A DNA stretch of 64,000 bases from Marivirga salinae (GTDB taxonomy: Bacteria > Bacteroidota > Bacteroidia > Cytophagales > Cyclobacteriaceae), in contig NZ_CP129971.1 in assembly GCF_030503855.1 (NCBI RefSeq), forward strand, positions 2,053,501-2,117,500, written 5' to 3'. The position numbers were made by a program, and so were the translations under genes. The notes beneath the pieces were generated by a model. The model saw only the letters and a list, made by a program, of their open reading frames with translations, was not told where the DNA came from and ran no database searches. Positions 26,359 to 37,031 of the stretch are shown here, one piece after another; the first letter of the stretch is position 1, and each line of letters starts with the position of its first letter.

Positions 26359-28806
26359 ATGTTAAAAAACTATCTAAAAATCGCCTGGAGAAACCTTATG
26401 AAAAATAAGCTGTACTCCATTATTAATATTACTGGTTTATCAGTGGGGGTAGCCTGTAGTTTGCTCATATTTTTGTATGTTTCAAATGAGCTTTCTTATG
26501 ATGAATTTCATGAAAACACAATTTATAGAGCGACTAGAGATTTAAGAATTGGTGACAATGAAGTCAGTTTTCCCTTTACACCAGCTCCTTTATCGGGTGT
26601 TTTGAATAATGAAATACCAGAGGTAAATCAGGCGGTAAGAATTAGAACGGTAGGCTCTTATCTAGTGAAGCGTACAGATTCTGATGAATCCTTTAAAAAA
26701 GAGGGATTGATGTTTGCAGATTCCGGATTTTTTAAGGTTTTTAGTTTCCCACTTTTGGAGGGTAATCCAGAACGTCAGTTTAAAGAACCTAATACCATTG
26801 CGATAAGTAATCAAATGGCCAAAAAGTACTTCCCTAATCAAAGTGCCATCAATAAGTCATTGGTATTAGACGGAGAAGATACCTACAAGATTACAGGAGT
26901 TTTTGAAGACATTCCTACTAATTCTCATTTTCAAGCTAATTTTTTAATGTCAATGGCCAATCTTAGCAGGGCAGAAAACACTTCCTTTACAAGCAATAAT
27001 TTTTACACCTATTTTACTGTAGATGATAAGGTTGATCCTAAGGTGTTACAGACAAAGATTAATGAGGCGGTAAATGTGTATTTAGAACCTCAAATCATGA
27101 AATTTATGGGGAAAAGCTTGAAAGAGCTTGAAGCCTTAGGGAACTATTATGTGATTGAAATTCAATCTCTAAAAGATATTTATTTGAATTCTGATTTTAC
27201 GGTTGACATTGGGCTGATGGGTAACAAAGACTACATTTATCTATTTTCCGCCATCGCTATTTTTATCATCATTTTAGCATGCATTAATTTCATGAATTTA
27301 TCTACGGCTCGCTCAGCCAATCGCTCCAAGGAAGTTGGCGTAAGGAAAGCGCTAGGTTCTAAAAAATCGAATTTAATTAAACAGTTTTTGGTGGAATCAA
27401 TCCTGGTGAGTTTAATATCAATTATTGCAGGGATTCTACTAGTGATCATAGTATTGCCGATGTTCAATAATATTACGGGCAAGGTTTTAATAATGCCTGA
27501 TTACAACTTCACTTTTATTTTGAGTGTAGTTATAGCAGCCATTTTTGTGGGAATACTGGCCGGAATTTATCCAGCCTTTTATCTAAGCTCCTTTAAACCT
27601 GTAGAAACATTAAAAGGAAAAGCTTCTTTAGGAACTGGTAATTCATTTATTAGAAGTGGCCTAGTGGTATTTCAATTTTTCATAAGTATTCTTTTGATAA
27701 TTGGAACCATCGCGATATATCAACAAATAAACTTTATTCAAAATAAGGAACTGGGTTTTAAAAAAGATCGAGTCTTACTGGTAAATGATGCTTATATGCT
27801 TAATGAGCAACGGCAGGCGTTTAAGGAAGAAGTCCGAAAAATTCCAGATGTTAGCCAGGCTTCTTACAGTGGTTTTTTACCCGTGAGTGGTTATAACCGA
27901 AGTGATAATACTTTCTGGCGTGAAGGGGAACAGCCAACTGAAGATAATCTGGTTAGTACACAAATTTGGTCCGTTGATCATGATTATTTGGAAACCTATC
28001 AAATGGAATTAGTATGGGGACGTAATTTCAAGCCAAATCTTGCATCCGATTCCTCCGCTTTGATTATTAATGAAGCAGCTTTTCGAGCTTTTGGTTTCAC
28101 AGATATGAATGGAGATAATTACATCCAAACCAATGCATTTGATCAAGAAACTGGCGAGTTTTCAAGTAAAACATTTAATAAATATAAAGTGCTAGGAGTC
28201 GTAAAGGATTTTCATTACGAATCCTTAAAAAATGATATTGGACCATTAGCTTTCCAATTAAATGACAACAGTAGTGTACTAGCTGTTCAACTGAAAACTG
28301 ATAATATTCAATCTTCCATACAAGCCATTGAAGGATTGTGGAAGCAGTTTGCCTCAAGCTTACCATTTAATTATAATTTTCTAGATACGGAGTTTGATAA
28401 CATGTATAATTCCGAAATACGACTAAGCAAAATCTTTTCTGTTTTTGCAGGTCTTGCTATTATGATTGGTTGCCTGGGATTGTTCGCGTTAGCCTCTTTT
28501 ATGGCAGAGCAAAGAACAAAAGAAATAGGCATAAGAAAGGTGCTAGGTGCCAGCGTAAGTGGTATTGTTCTAATGCTTTCAAAGCAATTCTCCAAGCTGG
28601 TTTTGATAGCATTTCTTATTGCGGTACCGCTAGCATGGTGGGGCATTTCAAGCTGGCTGGAAAGTTATCAATACAGAATTTCTATTGGGTGGGAGTTATT
28701 TGCTCTATCTGGAATAGCTGCATTTATTATAGCGTGGATAACGGTTGCTTATCATTCCATTAAAGTAGCGGTTAGTAATCCGGTGAATTCCTTAAAGAAT
28801 GAATAA
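26359..28806 (+). CDS. ABC transporter permease, FtsX/MacB-type (array member 3)
   Basis: 815 residues. Motifs 'EVGVRKALGSKKSNLIKQFL' and 'EIGIRKVLGASVSGIVLML'. N-terminal TM1 at ~20-40 ('YSIINITGLSVGVACSLLIF'). 'GVVKDFHYESL' marks the second periplasmic domain, a block shared with the other members ('GVLKDFHYE', 'GVMKDFHHA'). The 37-bp gap after member 2 is the largest within the array. Confidence 0.92.
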   Translation: MLKNYLKIAWRNLMKNKLYSIINITGLSVGVACSLLIFLYVSNELSYDEFHENTIYRATRDLRIGDNEVSFPFTPAPLSGVLNNEIPEVNQAVRIRTVGSYLVKRTDSDESFKKEGLMFADSGFFKVFSFPLLEGNPERQFKEPNTIAISNQMAKKYFPNQSAINKSLVLDGEDTYKITGVFEDIPTNSHFQANFLMSMANLSRAENTSFTSNNFYTYFTVDDKVDPKVLQTKINEAVNVYLEPQIMKFMGKSLKELEALGNYYVIEIQSLKDIYLNSDFTVDIGLMGNKDYIYLFSAIAIFIIILACINFMNLSTARSANRSKEVGVRKALGSKKSNLIKQFLVESILVSLISIIAGILLVIIVLPMFNNITGKVLIMPDYNFTFILSVVIAAIFVGILAGIYPAFYLSSFKPVETLKGKASLGTGNSFIRSGLVVFQFFISILLIIGTIAIYQQINFIQNKELGFKKDRVLLVNDAYMLNEQRQAFKEEVRKIPDVSQASYSGFLPVSGYNRSDNTFWREGEQPTEDNLVSTQIWSVDHDYLETYQMELVWGRNFKPNLASDSSALIINEAAFRAFGFTDMNGDNYIQTNAFDQETGEFSSKTFNKYKVLGVVKDFHYESLKNDIGPLAFQLNDNSSVLAVQLKTDNIQSSIQAIEGLWKQFASSLPFNYNFLDTEFDNMYNSEIRLSKIFSVFAGLAIMIGCLGLFALASFMAEQRTKEIGIRKVLGASVSGIVLMLSKQFSKLVLIAFLIAVPLAWWGISSWLESYQYRISIGWELFALSGIAAFIIAWITVAYHSIKVAVSNPVNSLKNE

Positions 28807-28824
28807 CCCTTAATATAAATCATT

Positions 28825-31236
28825 ATGCTTCTAAACTACATCAAAATCTTTTTCAGACAACTTTTTAAAAATAAAGCCTATTCATTAATCAATATTGGAG
28901 GCTTGTCGATAGGTATAGCAGCGGTCTTACTTATTATGTCATATGTGCAATTTGAGCAAAGTTATGATACTGATTTATCGGATGCTGACCAGATTTATAG
29001 ATTAAATCTCAGTTCTACATCTGGGGATCAGATAAGTGAACATAGTGCTAGAACTGCCCCAGCCATGGGACAATTGGCTTTGGATGAAGTCCCAGCTGTA
29101 GAAGCTTTTAGCCGTGTTGTGATTATGGGTGAAGTAATAGCAGGTCTGGATGAGGAATTTATTCGAGAGGAACATATTTTCCTGACAGATGCTCAATACT
29201 TTGAATTTTTTGATCTCAATATAAAGCAAGGTGATTTGGATAAAATGAATTCACCTTTAAAAGCAATGCTTTCAGAGGCTACAGCTCTGAATATATATGG
29301 CAAGGATGATCCTACCGGAAAAGTATTGGAAATTAACAGTACTAATTTTGATGGAACGGTGGAGTTTGAAGTTGCAGGAGTTTTTGAATCTACTCCAATG
29401 AATAGACATTTAAGACCCCAGATTCTTATTTCTTATGCTACGCTACATCATTTTATAGGGAAGCAAGTGGATCAGTCTTTTGATTGGCAAAATATGTACA
29501 CTTATTTGAAGGTGAATGAAAATGCCAATATAATTGAAGCGCAATTGCAATTAAATAATGCTTTGCAAACTCGTCATGGAGAAGCATTAAAAGCAGCAGA
29601 TAGCGAATGGGAGCTAGATTTACAATCCGTAGAACAAATCCATACTACCACTCAATATGTCGGAGAGTATAATACTGGAATAGACGGAAGTAAACTGAAA
29701 TATTTTATTTGGATTGCTGCTTTTGTCTTATTGATGGTTTACCTCAATAGCATTAACATTACCAATGCAAGAGCGCTTAATCGAGCAAAAGAAATTGGAG
29801 TAAGAAAAGTATCAGGTGGCAATAAAAATCAGCTTTTTATCCAGTTTATGCTTGAATCTTTATTCATAAATTTAATTGCAGTTTCAATTGCTGCGGTTAT
29901 AATTGCAATATCAGGTAATTTCATTGTGGAAGGGTTGAATTTGAATTTACCTGAATCCACTTTTACATTTAACCAGCTTTATCCAGCTTTATTTTTCTTA
30001 TGGATATTCGGGACTTTGATTTCTGGTATATATCCAGCCACAGTATTAACTTCCTTTTCTCCATCTGTTGTATTAAAAGGAAGGCTCACTATTAAATTAA
30101 AAAATACTTTTGCAAGACCTCTTTTAGTATCTCAATTGGTATTCTGTCTAGTGATTCTTTCGGGAATACTCACAGTTTACTATCAGCTCAATCATATGCG
30201 AGAGCAGGAGTTAGGGATTACATTGAACGATAAATTGGTAGTTCGTTCACCTATGCTTTTTGTAGAAGGTAGCGGTAATTATCAAGAACAAATGAATAAT
30301 GCATTAACCAAAATTCAAGGTATAAAATCAGTGGCTGCTGCTAATGAAATTCCGGGCAATGAAGTGTATTGGCGAACTGATAATGTGCATCTTGAAGGGG
30401 GAGATAAAAGTGGCGCCATGTATAGCATATTGAATGTTGGCCAAAATTATTTTGAAACCTTTAAAATACAATTAAAAGCGGGTAGGTATTTCAATAGTAC
30501 GCTAGAAAGCGGAAGTGAAGCTATTATCAATGAAAAAGCAATGGCTAATCTGGGGATTGATAAACCAGAGAATGCAATTGGTGAGCAGCTTTTCAGTAAT
30601 GGAAATGCAGTATCTATTGTAGGTGTAATCGATAACTACAGGCAGCAAGGGGTTAATAATCAAATAAGTCCAATGGTTTTAAACTACTCATCTGGTGATT
30701 TGAACTATTACATTTTGGATTATAATCAAGCTGAAGTTGAGAAGATACTACCTCAAGTAGCCGCTTCATTCAATAAGCTATTTCCTACCTCACCTTTTGA
30801 ATACTATTTTCTTGATGAACATTTTGATAAACAGTATAAAAGTGAGCTACAATTTGTCAAATTATTCAGTATTGCTGCCATTATAGCCATAATAGTAGCT
30901 GTAATGGGAATAGTGGGAGTTACCACTCAATTGATCATCCAAAGAAATAAAGAAATCAGTATCCGTAAAATTATGGGTGCCTCGTTTACAGACGTTTTAG
31001 CTCTGGTTTCTCGTGAATATCTTGTTTGGCTAAGTATCTGTTTTACTGTGGGTATTCCTTTATCCTATTATTTATTTTCTAACTGGCTGGATAATTTCTT
31101 AATCAGAATAGAGCTTGGCTGGTGGTTTTTCGCTATTCCAGTATTATTAATAACCATCATATTTATTGGTTCTACATTATTTCAAACTATTAAAGCTGCA
31201 TGGGTAAATCCTGCAGAGACTTTGAAAAATGAGTAA
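28825..31236 (+). CDS. ABC transporter permease, FtsX/MacB-type (array member 4)
   Basis: 803 residues. First motif 'EIGVRKVSGGNKNQLFIQFM' (GA of the usual LGA replaced by SGG), second 'EISIRKIMGASFTDVLALV'. The shared 'KDFHYE' block is altered here to 'IDNYRQQGVNN', so this member may have a different periplasmic partner surface. It starts 18 bp after member 3 with a near-identical initial codon context (ATGCTTCTAAACTAC) to member 5, suggesting those two share a more recent origin. Confidence 0.9.
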   Translation: MLLNYIKIFFRQLFKNKAYSLINIGGLSIGIAAVLLIMSYVQFEQSYDTDLSDADQIYRLNLSSTSGDQISEHSARTAPAMGQLALDEVPAVEAFSRVVIMGEVIAGLDEEFIREEHIFLTDAQYFEFFDLNIKQGDLDKMNSPLKAMLSEATALNIYGKDDPTGKVLEINSTNFDGTVEFEVAGVFESTPMNRHLRPQILISYATLHHFIGKQVDQSFDWQNMYTYLKVNENANIIEAQLQLNNALQTRHGEALKAADSEWELDLQSVEQIHTTTQYVGEYNTGIDGSKLKYFIWIAAFVLLMVYLNSINITNARALNRAKEIGVRKVSGGNKNQLFIQFMLESLFINLIAVSIAAVIIAISGNFIVEGLNLNLPESTFTFNQLYPALFFLWIFGTLISGIYPATVLTSFSPSVVLKGRLTIKLKNTFARPLLVSQLVFCLVILSGILTVYYQLNHMREQELGITLNDKLVVRSPMLFVEGSGNYQEQMNNALTKIQGIKSVAAANEIPGNEVYWRTDNVHLEGGDKSGAMYSILNVGQNYFETFKIQLKAGRYFNSTLESGSEAIINEKAMANLGIDKPENAIGEQLFSNGNAVSIVGVIDNYRQQGVNNQISPMVLNYSSGDLNYYILDYNQAEVEKILPQVAASFNKLFPTSPFEYYFLDEHFDKQYKSELQFVKLFSIAAIIAIIVAVMGIVGVTTQLIIQRNKEISIRKIMGASFTDVLALVSREYLVWLSICFTVGIPLSYYLFSNWLDNFLIRIELGWWFFAIPVLLITIIFIGSTLFQTIKAAWVNPAETLKNE

Positions 31237-31255
31237 AAATTTAATTTAAATCATC

Positions 31256-33658
31256 ATGCTTCTAAACTACCTTAAAATCGCCCTGCGTAATATCAAGCGC
31301 CACAGCCTGCGCTCTTTTATTCATGTGATAGGCTTATCCATTGGAATTGCGGCTTGTTTTGTCATCTATAATTTAGTGAGGTATGAGTATAGCTTTGACC
31401 AATTTCATCCTGAAAAGGAGAAAATTCATAGGATTATGAGTGTTACGGGCAATGCAGAGGAGCAATGGCCTAATTCCGGTACGCATTTCCCTTTGGCAGA
31501 AGCGGTTAGAAATGAATTGCCTTTAGCGACTGAAGTGAACCATTTCTATACGTCTAATTCAGTAATGATAAGCTCTGCAGATGGAGAAAAGAATTTTGGT
31601 AGACAGAGCGGGGTTATTTATGCAGATTCCTCCTATTTTCAGATGTTTCCTTATCAATGGTTGAGTGGTAATAGAATCAATGCTTTAAAAAACATGAATT
31701 CTATTGTACTTACTGAAAAAGCGATGCAGAAATATTTTGGGGATATTTCACCAAATAAGGCTATGGGTAGGGAGCTCATGGTGGCCGATTCAATTCCATT
31801 GAAAGTAACAGGGGTGGTGGCTGATTTTAAAGAAAATAGCGATTTTACTTTTACAGAATTTATTTCCATGGCCACTATTTTAAATAAGGAAAGTTTTCGA
31901 AATGAATTTCATGTTGACAATTGGGAAAATGTCACCTCTTCCTCTCAATTATTTATTAAGATCGATCCCAATGACTTTCATGAAGCAGAAAAAACACTTT
32001 TGGCCATTAGAGATAAATATATTGAACAGGAAGATGATTGGAAGACAGACTTTACTTTAGAGCCATTAAATGAACTTCATTTTAGCCAGCCTTATAGTAC
32101 AAAGGCAGCTGATAAAAAGGTGATTAACGGACTTATAGCTATTGGTTTTTTTATTCTTTTCATTGCCTGTGTCAATTTCATTAATTTGGAAACAGCTCAA
32201 GCCAAATTAAGAGCGAAAGAGGTAGGCGTAAGAAAATCATTAGGTAGCAGTAGGAAGCAATTGATAGCACAATTTCTTAGCGAAACTTTTTTAATCATAA
32301 TTTGCGCCATTATTATTGCCTTATTTTTAAGCGAACTGGGTATAGCTTATTTCAAAGATCTTTTGCCGGCTAACTTAAGCTTTGATTATTGGTCAGTCAA
32401 TAATGTGGTTTTTCTGTCATTGCTTTCCATTGTGATATTGCTGCTTTCCGGCTTTTATCCTGCTTTACTTTTGTCTGGCTATTCTCCTGTAAAGGCATTA
32501 AAAGGTGACCGCACATTTAAAAAAGGCTTTGATTTCCAATATTTCCTTAGAAAAAATCTGACCGTGCTGCAGTTTACTTTGTCCATTGCCTTTATCATAA
32601 TTGTGATGGCCGTAAGTGGGCAAATTGATTATTTGTTGAAAAAAGATGTGGGTTTTAATAAAGAGGCTGTGATGTACACCTTCACAGCTTTCGATTTTGA
32701 TGATCAAAGGAATCAGGTATTGAAAGAAGAACTAAAAAAGTATTCTTTTATTCAGGATGTGAGTTTGAGCAGCGAAATGCTTATTTCCCAAGGGCTATGG
32801 ACTACTTCCATAAGTTTGGCTGAAGACACAAGTGATTTTGAATTGGGTATTCAGATAAAAAAAGCGGATACATCCTATATAAATTTATATGATGTGCCGC
32901 TTATAGCAGGAAGAAACTACAGAATTGATTCAGATGAAACCTTAATCAATGAAATGGCTGCAAGCAAATTGGGATTTGAAAATCCTGAGGAGGCTATTGG
33001 TGAGCGAATAGATTATAATAATGAAGAACTGATTATAGTTGGAATATTTAAAGATGTTCATACACAATCCATGTACAGTGCCATCAGACCTATGATGATC
33101 AAAACTGACAATAATGGCTTATTTACGACCAATATAAAATTGAAACCTAATATTGATTTGGTAACCGCCAAAGAGCAAATGCAGGCAAGTTATCGCTCGA
33201 TTTATCCTAATGAAAACCATGAGTTTAAATTTTTGGATAAAACAGTTGAGAACTTTTACCAATCAGAATTAAGGATGAAACGAGTGTTGGGATTTGCCAC
33301 TGTTGTAGCAATTTTGATCAGTTGTTTAGGGCTATTTGGCTTGTCTTCTTTCACCATAGCGCAAAGGACGAAAGAGATCAGCATCCGAAAAGTGTTGGGA
33401 GCTTCTTTATCCAATATTTTAATTTTAATCACCAAAGAATACGCATTTCTGATAGCGATTGCCTTTGTATTGTCTATCTATCCAGCCTGGTATTTTTTGA
33501 ATAACTGGCTAAGTAATTTTCAATACCGCATGGAATTATCCGCATTGACTTTTATAGTGGCGGGCATAATTGCTTTTGTTTTAAGCTTATTAATTGTAGG
33601 GCTACATTCTTTAAAAGCAGCGAATAGCAATCCTGCTGAGGTGTTGAAGGATGAGTGA
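31256..33658 (+). CDS. ABC transporter permease, FtsX/MacB-type (array member 5)
   Basis: 800 residues. Motifs 'EVGVRKSLGSSRKQLIAQFL' and 'EISIRKVLGASLSNILILI'; periplasmic block 'GIFKDVHTQSM'. Last gene of the uninterrupted array, followed by a 522-bp intergenic region with element E4, a degenerate activator palindrome and a sigma-54 promoter. No clear terminator was seen directly after its stop, although the palindromic ends of E4 could act as one. Confidence 0.92.
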   Translation: MLLNYLKIALRNIKRHSLRSFIHVIGLSIGIAACFVIYNLVRYEYSFDQFHPEKEKIHRIMSVTGNAEEQWPNSGTHFPLAEAVRNELPLATEVNHFYTSNSVMISSADGEKNFGRQSGVIYADSSYFQMFPYQWLSGNRINALKNMNSIVLTEKAMQKYFGDISPNKAMGRELMVADSIPLKVTGVVADFKENSDFTFTEFISMATILNKESFRNEFHVDNWENVTSSSQLFIKIDPNDFHEAEKTLLAIRDKYIEQEDDWKTDFTLEPLNELHFSQPYSTKAADKKVINGLIAIGFFILFIACVNFINLETAQAKLRAKEVGVRKSLGSSRKQLIAQFLSETFLIIICAIIIALFLSELGIAYFKDLLPANLSFDYWSVNNVVFLSLLSIVILLLSGFYPALLLSGYSPVKALKGDRTFKKGFDFQYFLRKNLTVLQFTLSIAFIIIVMAVSGQIDYLLKKDVGFNKEAVMYTFTAFDFDDQRNQVLKEELKKYSFIQDVSLSSEMLISQGLWTTSISLAEDTSDFELGIQIKKADTSYINLYDVPLIAGRNYRIDSDETLINEMAASKLGFENPEEAIGERIDYNNEELIIVGIFKDVHTQSMYSAIRPMMIKTDNNGLFTTNIKLKPNIDLVTAKEQMQASYRSIYPNENHEFKFLDKTVENFYQSELRMKRVLGFATVVAILISCLGLFGLSSFTIAQRTKEISIRKVLGASLSNILILITKEYAFLIAIAFVLSIYPAWYFLNNWLSNFQYRMELSALTFIVAGIIAFVLSLLIVGLHSLKAANSNPAEVLKDE

Positions 33659-33760
33659 TTTGGCTTAATAACTTTTCCAAAGTTCAGGGCATTGGAAAAG
33701 GTATTATTATTAGCGGTTTTGCCATGACCTTCATAAGAAGATAATTTACCACTTAAATCC

Positions 33761-33943
33761 ACACCCCCCTTCGCCCCCCTCAAGGGGGGAGTTCTCACGG
33801 AAATTACTTTCGGTATTTTAATTTGAAAAGGTTGTTTTCTAAAATAATCTGTTTTTAAAAAGTAATAAATAGTGATGAGTTTTAATTTTTTCTATTGAAT
33901 TAAATCTGTGAGATTGTCCCCTTGAGGGGACTATAGGGGTGTT
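33761..33943. repeat. Composite inverted-repeat element, copy E4
   Basis: Left end ACACCCCCCTTCG then CCCCCCTCAAGGGGGG and AGTTCTCACGG (33761-33800). Right end GTGAGATTGTCCCCTTGAGG then GGACTATAGGGGTGTTG. A conserved tail of ~65 bp follows (AGATTTAAAGGTGTTAGC ... GGAAATCTAGTTATATAG). Left end and internal sequence are very close to E5. Confidence 0.8.
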
Positions 33944-34034
33944 GCTTGAAAGATTTAAAGGTGTTAGCTGTAACAGAGGAAATCTAGTTATATAGTAAAA
34001 AAAGAAAGTAACTAGCTTCTTCTATCAAATCAAC

Positions 34035-34050
34035 CGACCGCTGACGGACA
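34035..34050. promoter_or_regulatory. Putative activator site (UAS), degenerate copy
   Basis: CGACCGCTGACGGACA matches the CGTCCG-N4-CGGACG palindrome at 10 of 12 half-site bases. It starts 89 bp before the -24 box at 34124, and is followed by ATTACGAACA where the other copies have TTTNTGAACA. Confidence 0.6.
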
Positions 34051-34123
34051 AACCCACAACAATTACGAACATATAAATAACAAAAACCTTTTTGTAATCA
34101 ATCTGAGGCTATTTTTTACAGTA

Positions 34124-34139
34124 TGGCACTCCAATTGAA
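34124..34139 (+). promoter_or_regulatory. Sigma-54 -24/-12 promoter of permease 6
   Basis: TGGCAC-TCCAA-TTGAA: perfect -24 hexamer and standard 5-base spacer, GG-to-G(A) spacing of 10. The gene starts 41 bp downstream. Confidence 0.7.
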
Positions 34140-34180
34140 TAAGAACTGCAAGACTATTTTTCAATTTAAACAAACAGAGC

Positions 34181-36555
34181 ATGTTTAAACATAACCTTCT
34201 CATTATCTACCGCAATTTCAAGCGATTTAAAAGTACTTTTTTCATCAACCTTTTAGGGCTTTCAACCGGTATGGCTTGCGCTCTGCTTATTTTCCTGTGG
34301 GTAAATGATGAGCTTTCTATAGATAAATTTCATGAAAATGATGATCAGCTTTATCAAGTTTATTTACATCATGATGAAAAGGGAGAAACCCGTACTGCAC
34401 CACCAGTTCCAGCACTTTTAGCGGATGTGTTGGAAGAGGAAGTTCCGGAAGTGCTCACAGCAGTAGAAGATACAGATACTAATGAGTTTGGGGATAGCTT
34501 TTCTTTAACCACTGGTGATGATAAAATGAAGGCTAGAGGAAAATTTTCTGGCGAAGGATATTTTCAGTTATTCTCTTTTACGTTTTTAAAGGGTAATGCT
34601 GAAACAGCATTGGCTGATAAAAAGGCATAGTTTTAACAGAATCTTTAGCTAACAGGATTTTCGGAACTACCGAGGTGATAGGTAAAAGCCTTGAATGGCA
34701 GATACTGAAATTCAAGGGACAAGCACAGGTTTCGGCTGTAATTCATGATTTACCTGATAACAGCACAGAATCCTTCGAGTTTGTACTTCCTTTTTCAGTA
34801 TTTATTGATGATTTGATGGGACAGGAGCGTAACCATTGGGGCAATTATATAGCGCTTACTTATGTGCAATTGGCTGAAGGAACAGATGTATCACAACTGA
34901 ATGAGAAATTAGCTCCACTGATAAAAAACAAAGTAGAATGGAGTAATGTCGAACCCTTTGTGAAGCAGTATTCAAGTAGGTATTTACATGGAAAATTTGA
35001 AAATGGACAGGAAGCAGGTGGGCGAATTACTTATGTACGTTTATTTGGGATCATAGCATTATTTGTTTTATCGATTGCCTGTATCAATTTTATGAATTTA
35101 AGCACTGCCCGAGCAGCCGGAAGATTAAAGGAAATAGGCGTAAAAAAGACTTTAGGAGCTAATAGAAAACAATTAATTATTCAACACCTTGGCGAGTCCG
35201 TTGCGATGACCATTCTTTCTTTACTAGTGGCTTATTTACTAGTATTGTTACTCTTGCCACAGTTTAATGCGATTACAGATAAGAATCTGAGTCTTCAACT
35301 AACTCCTAATTTATTGATAGCCACAGCAAGCATTACGCTTTTTACAGGACTGTTGGCAGGCAGCTATCCAGCACTTTATCTTTCCGGTTTTAAGCCGGTT
35401 AGCATTTTAAAAGGCAAACTGACTACCTCAACAGGTGAATTATGGACCAGGAAAGGCTTGGTAGTTTTTCAATTTGTTATTTCAATTGTGCTTTTAGTGT
35501 CCGTTTGGGTGGTTTATAAACAAATTGAATATGTACAGGACAAAAACCTTGGGTACGAAAGACAACAAGTTATCAAAATCCCAATAGAAGGGGAAGTAGC
35601 CAATCGTTTAGAGCTTTTTATTGAGCGCTTAAAAGCCGTTCCTGGAGTGGTGAATGCTTCAGCAACAACACACTCAATTGTGAAAAGTGGTGCTTCCACT
35701 ACAGGAGTTACCTGGCAAGGAAAAGATCCCGATAGCAATATTTTATTTGAACAAGCCAGGGCATATTATGGCTTAATTGAGACTTTAGGCATTGAAATGA
35801 AAGAGGGGAGGAGCTTCTCTGAAAAATATGGAGCGGAGGAAAATAAGATTATATTTAATGAAGCGGCTATTAAGGTAATGGGTTTGGAAGATCCAATCGG
35901 CAAAACAGTTACCATGTGGGGCAAGGAAAAAGAAATCATTGGTGTCGTAAAAGATTTCCATTTTTCTTCCCTTCACGAGGAGGTTTCTCCCATGCTTTTT
36001 CATTTCGATATCAGTTTTATGCTGAGCATTTTTGCTAAAATTCAAGCCAATAGTACGGAGGAAACGCTCGCAGGAATTCAGGCACTTTATAAAGATTTTA
36101 ACCCAGGATTTACCTTGAATTACGAGTTTCTGGATGCTAATTATCAGGCTCAATATCAAGCAGAACAAAAAGTGTCTTTGCTTTCCCGCTACTTTGCCGG
36201 AATTGCTATTATTATCTCTTGTTTAGGTTTATTCGGATTGGCTGCTTTTACGGCCGAACGCAGACAGAAAGAGATCGGAATCAGAAAAATATTAGGGGCA
36301 GGAGGTTTGCAGATCATGAAATTACTTTCTGCCGATTTCACTAAAATGGTATTTATTGCTAATGTAATAGCCTTGCCTATAAGTTTCTGGGCTACTCAAA
36401 ACTGGCTACAAGGCTTTGCCTATAGTATTGAACCCGAATGGTGGTATTTTGCAGGTGCAGGACTGATTGCACTAATAATAGCATGGATCACGATCAGCTT
36501 TCAAACCATTAAGGCAATCCGCTTAAATCCCGCAGAAACTTTAAAGGATGAATGA
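34181..36555 (+). pseudogene. ABC transporter permease, FtsX/MacB-type, frameshifted (array member 6)
   Basis: Residues 1-149 are read from 34181 to 34630 and stop in 'ALADKKA*'. The homologous continuation ('IVLTESLANRIFGTTEVIGK') resumes one frame back at ~34630 and runs to 36555. One missing base after GATAAAAAGGCA accounts for it; corrected, the product would be ~791 residues, the family's normal length. Motifs downstream are intact: 'EIGVKKTLGANRKQLIIQHL' and 'EIGIRKILGAGGLQIMKLL'. It has its own sigma-54 promoter. The lesion may be a real mutation or a sequencing error. A -1 slip on T-AAA-AAG would also restore the frame but has no other support. Confidence 0.85.
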
Positions 36556-36627
36556 TTTGGCTATCAACTTTTCCAAAGTCTGTAGTATTTGCGGTTTTTG
36601 AACTGAAGTTTATTAACACCGATTTCG

Positions 36628-36811
36628 ACACCCCCCTTCGCCCCCCTCAAGGGGGGAGTTCTCACGGAATTACATTCGATATTATAATTTGAAAAAGTTA
36701 TTTTATAATATATTTTAATAGAAAAAAAGAAATAAATAGTGATGAATTTTATTATTTCCTGCAAAAATAAATCGGTGAGAACTATCCCCTTGAGGGGATT
36801 ATAGGGGTGTT
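36628..36811. repeat. Composite inverted-repeat element, copy E5
   Basis: Left end ACACCCCCCTTCG then CCCCCCTCAAGGGGGG and AGTTCTCACGG. Right end GTGAGAACTATCCCCTTGAG then GGGATTATAGGGGTGTTG. It is followed by the same ~65-bp tail as E4 (AGATGTAAAGCTGTGGCTTG ... GGAAATCTTGCCATATAATAG). The region between permease 6 and ATPase 2 is a paralogue of the region before permease 6. Confidence 0.8.
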
Positions 36812-36943
36812 GTTTTGGAGATGTAAAGCTGTGGCTTGAAAATAGGAAATCTTGCCATATAATAGAAAAAAGAAAGGAGAAGAAAATTTTAAATGAATGC
36901 CTAAAACTTCAAGGAAAACTTTAATTGACAATCAACAAAACAC

Positions 36944-36959
36944 CGTCCGATTTCGGACG
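36944..36959. promoter_or_regulatory. Putative activator site (UAS) upstream of ATPase 2
   Basis: CGTCCGATTTCGGACG: perfect CGTCCG/CGGACG half-sites, starting 88 bp before the -24 box at 37032. Confidence 0.7.
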
Positions 36960-37031
36960 TATTCTCTCGTTTTTGAACAACTACATACAGAAAAGATGTC
37001 TTTATAAGTCTTTAAAGCCATATTTTTGGAA

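Noticed and set aside
34608..34635. Programmed -1 frameshift in permease 6
   Set aside because: T-AAA-AAG is a weak slippery site, no downstream stem or pseudoknot was evident, and the six paralogues need none. Treated as a mutation or error.
35785..36168. 127-residue minus-strand ORF inside permease 6
   Set aside because: Fully antisense to a conserved FtsX coding region; shadow ORF.
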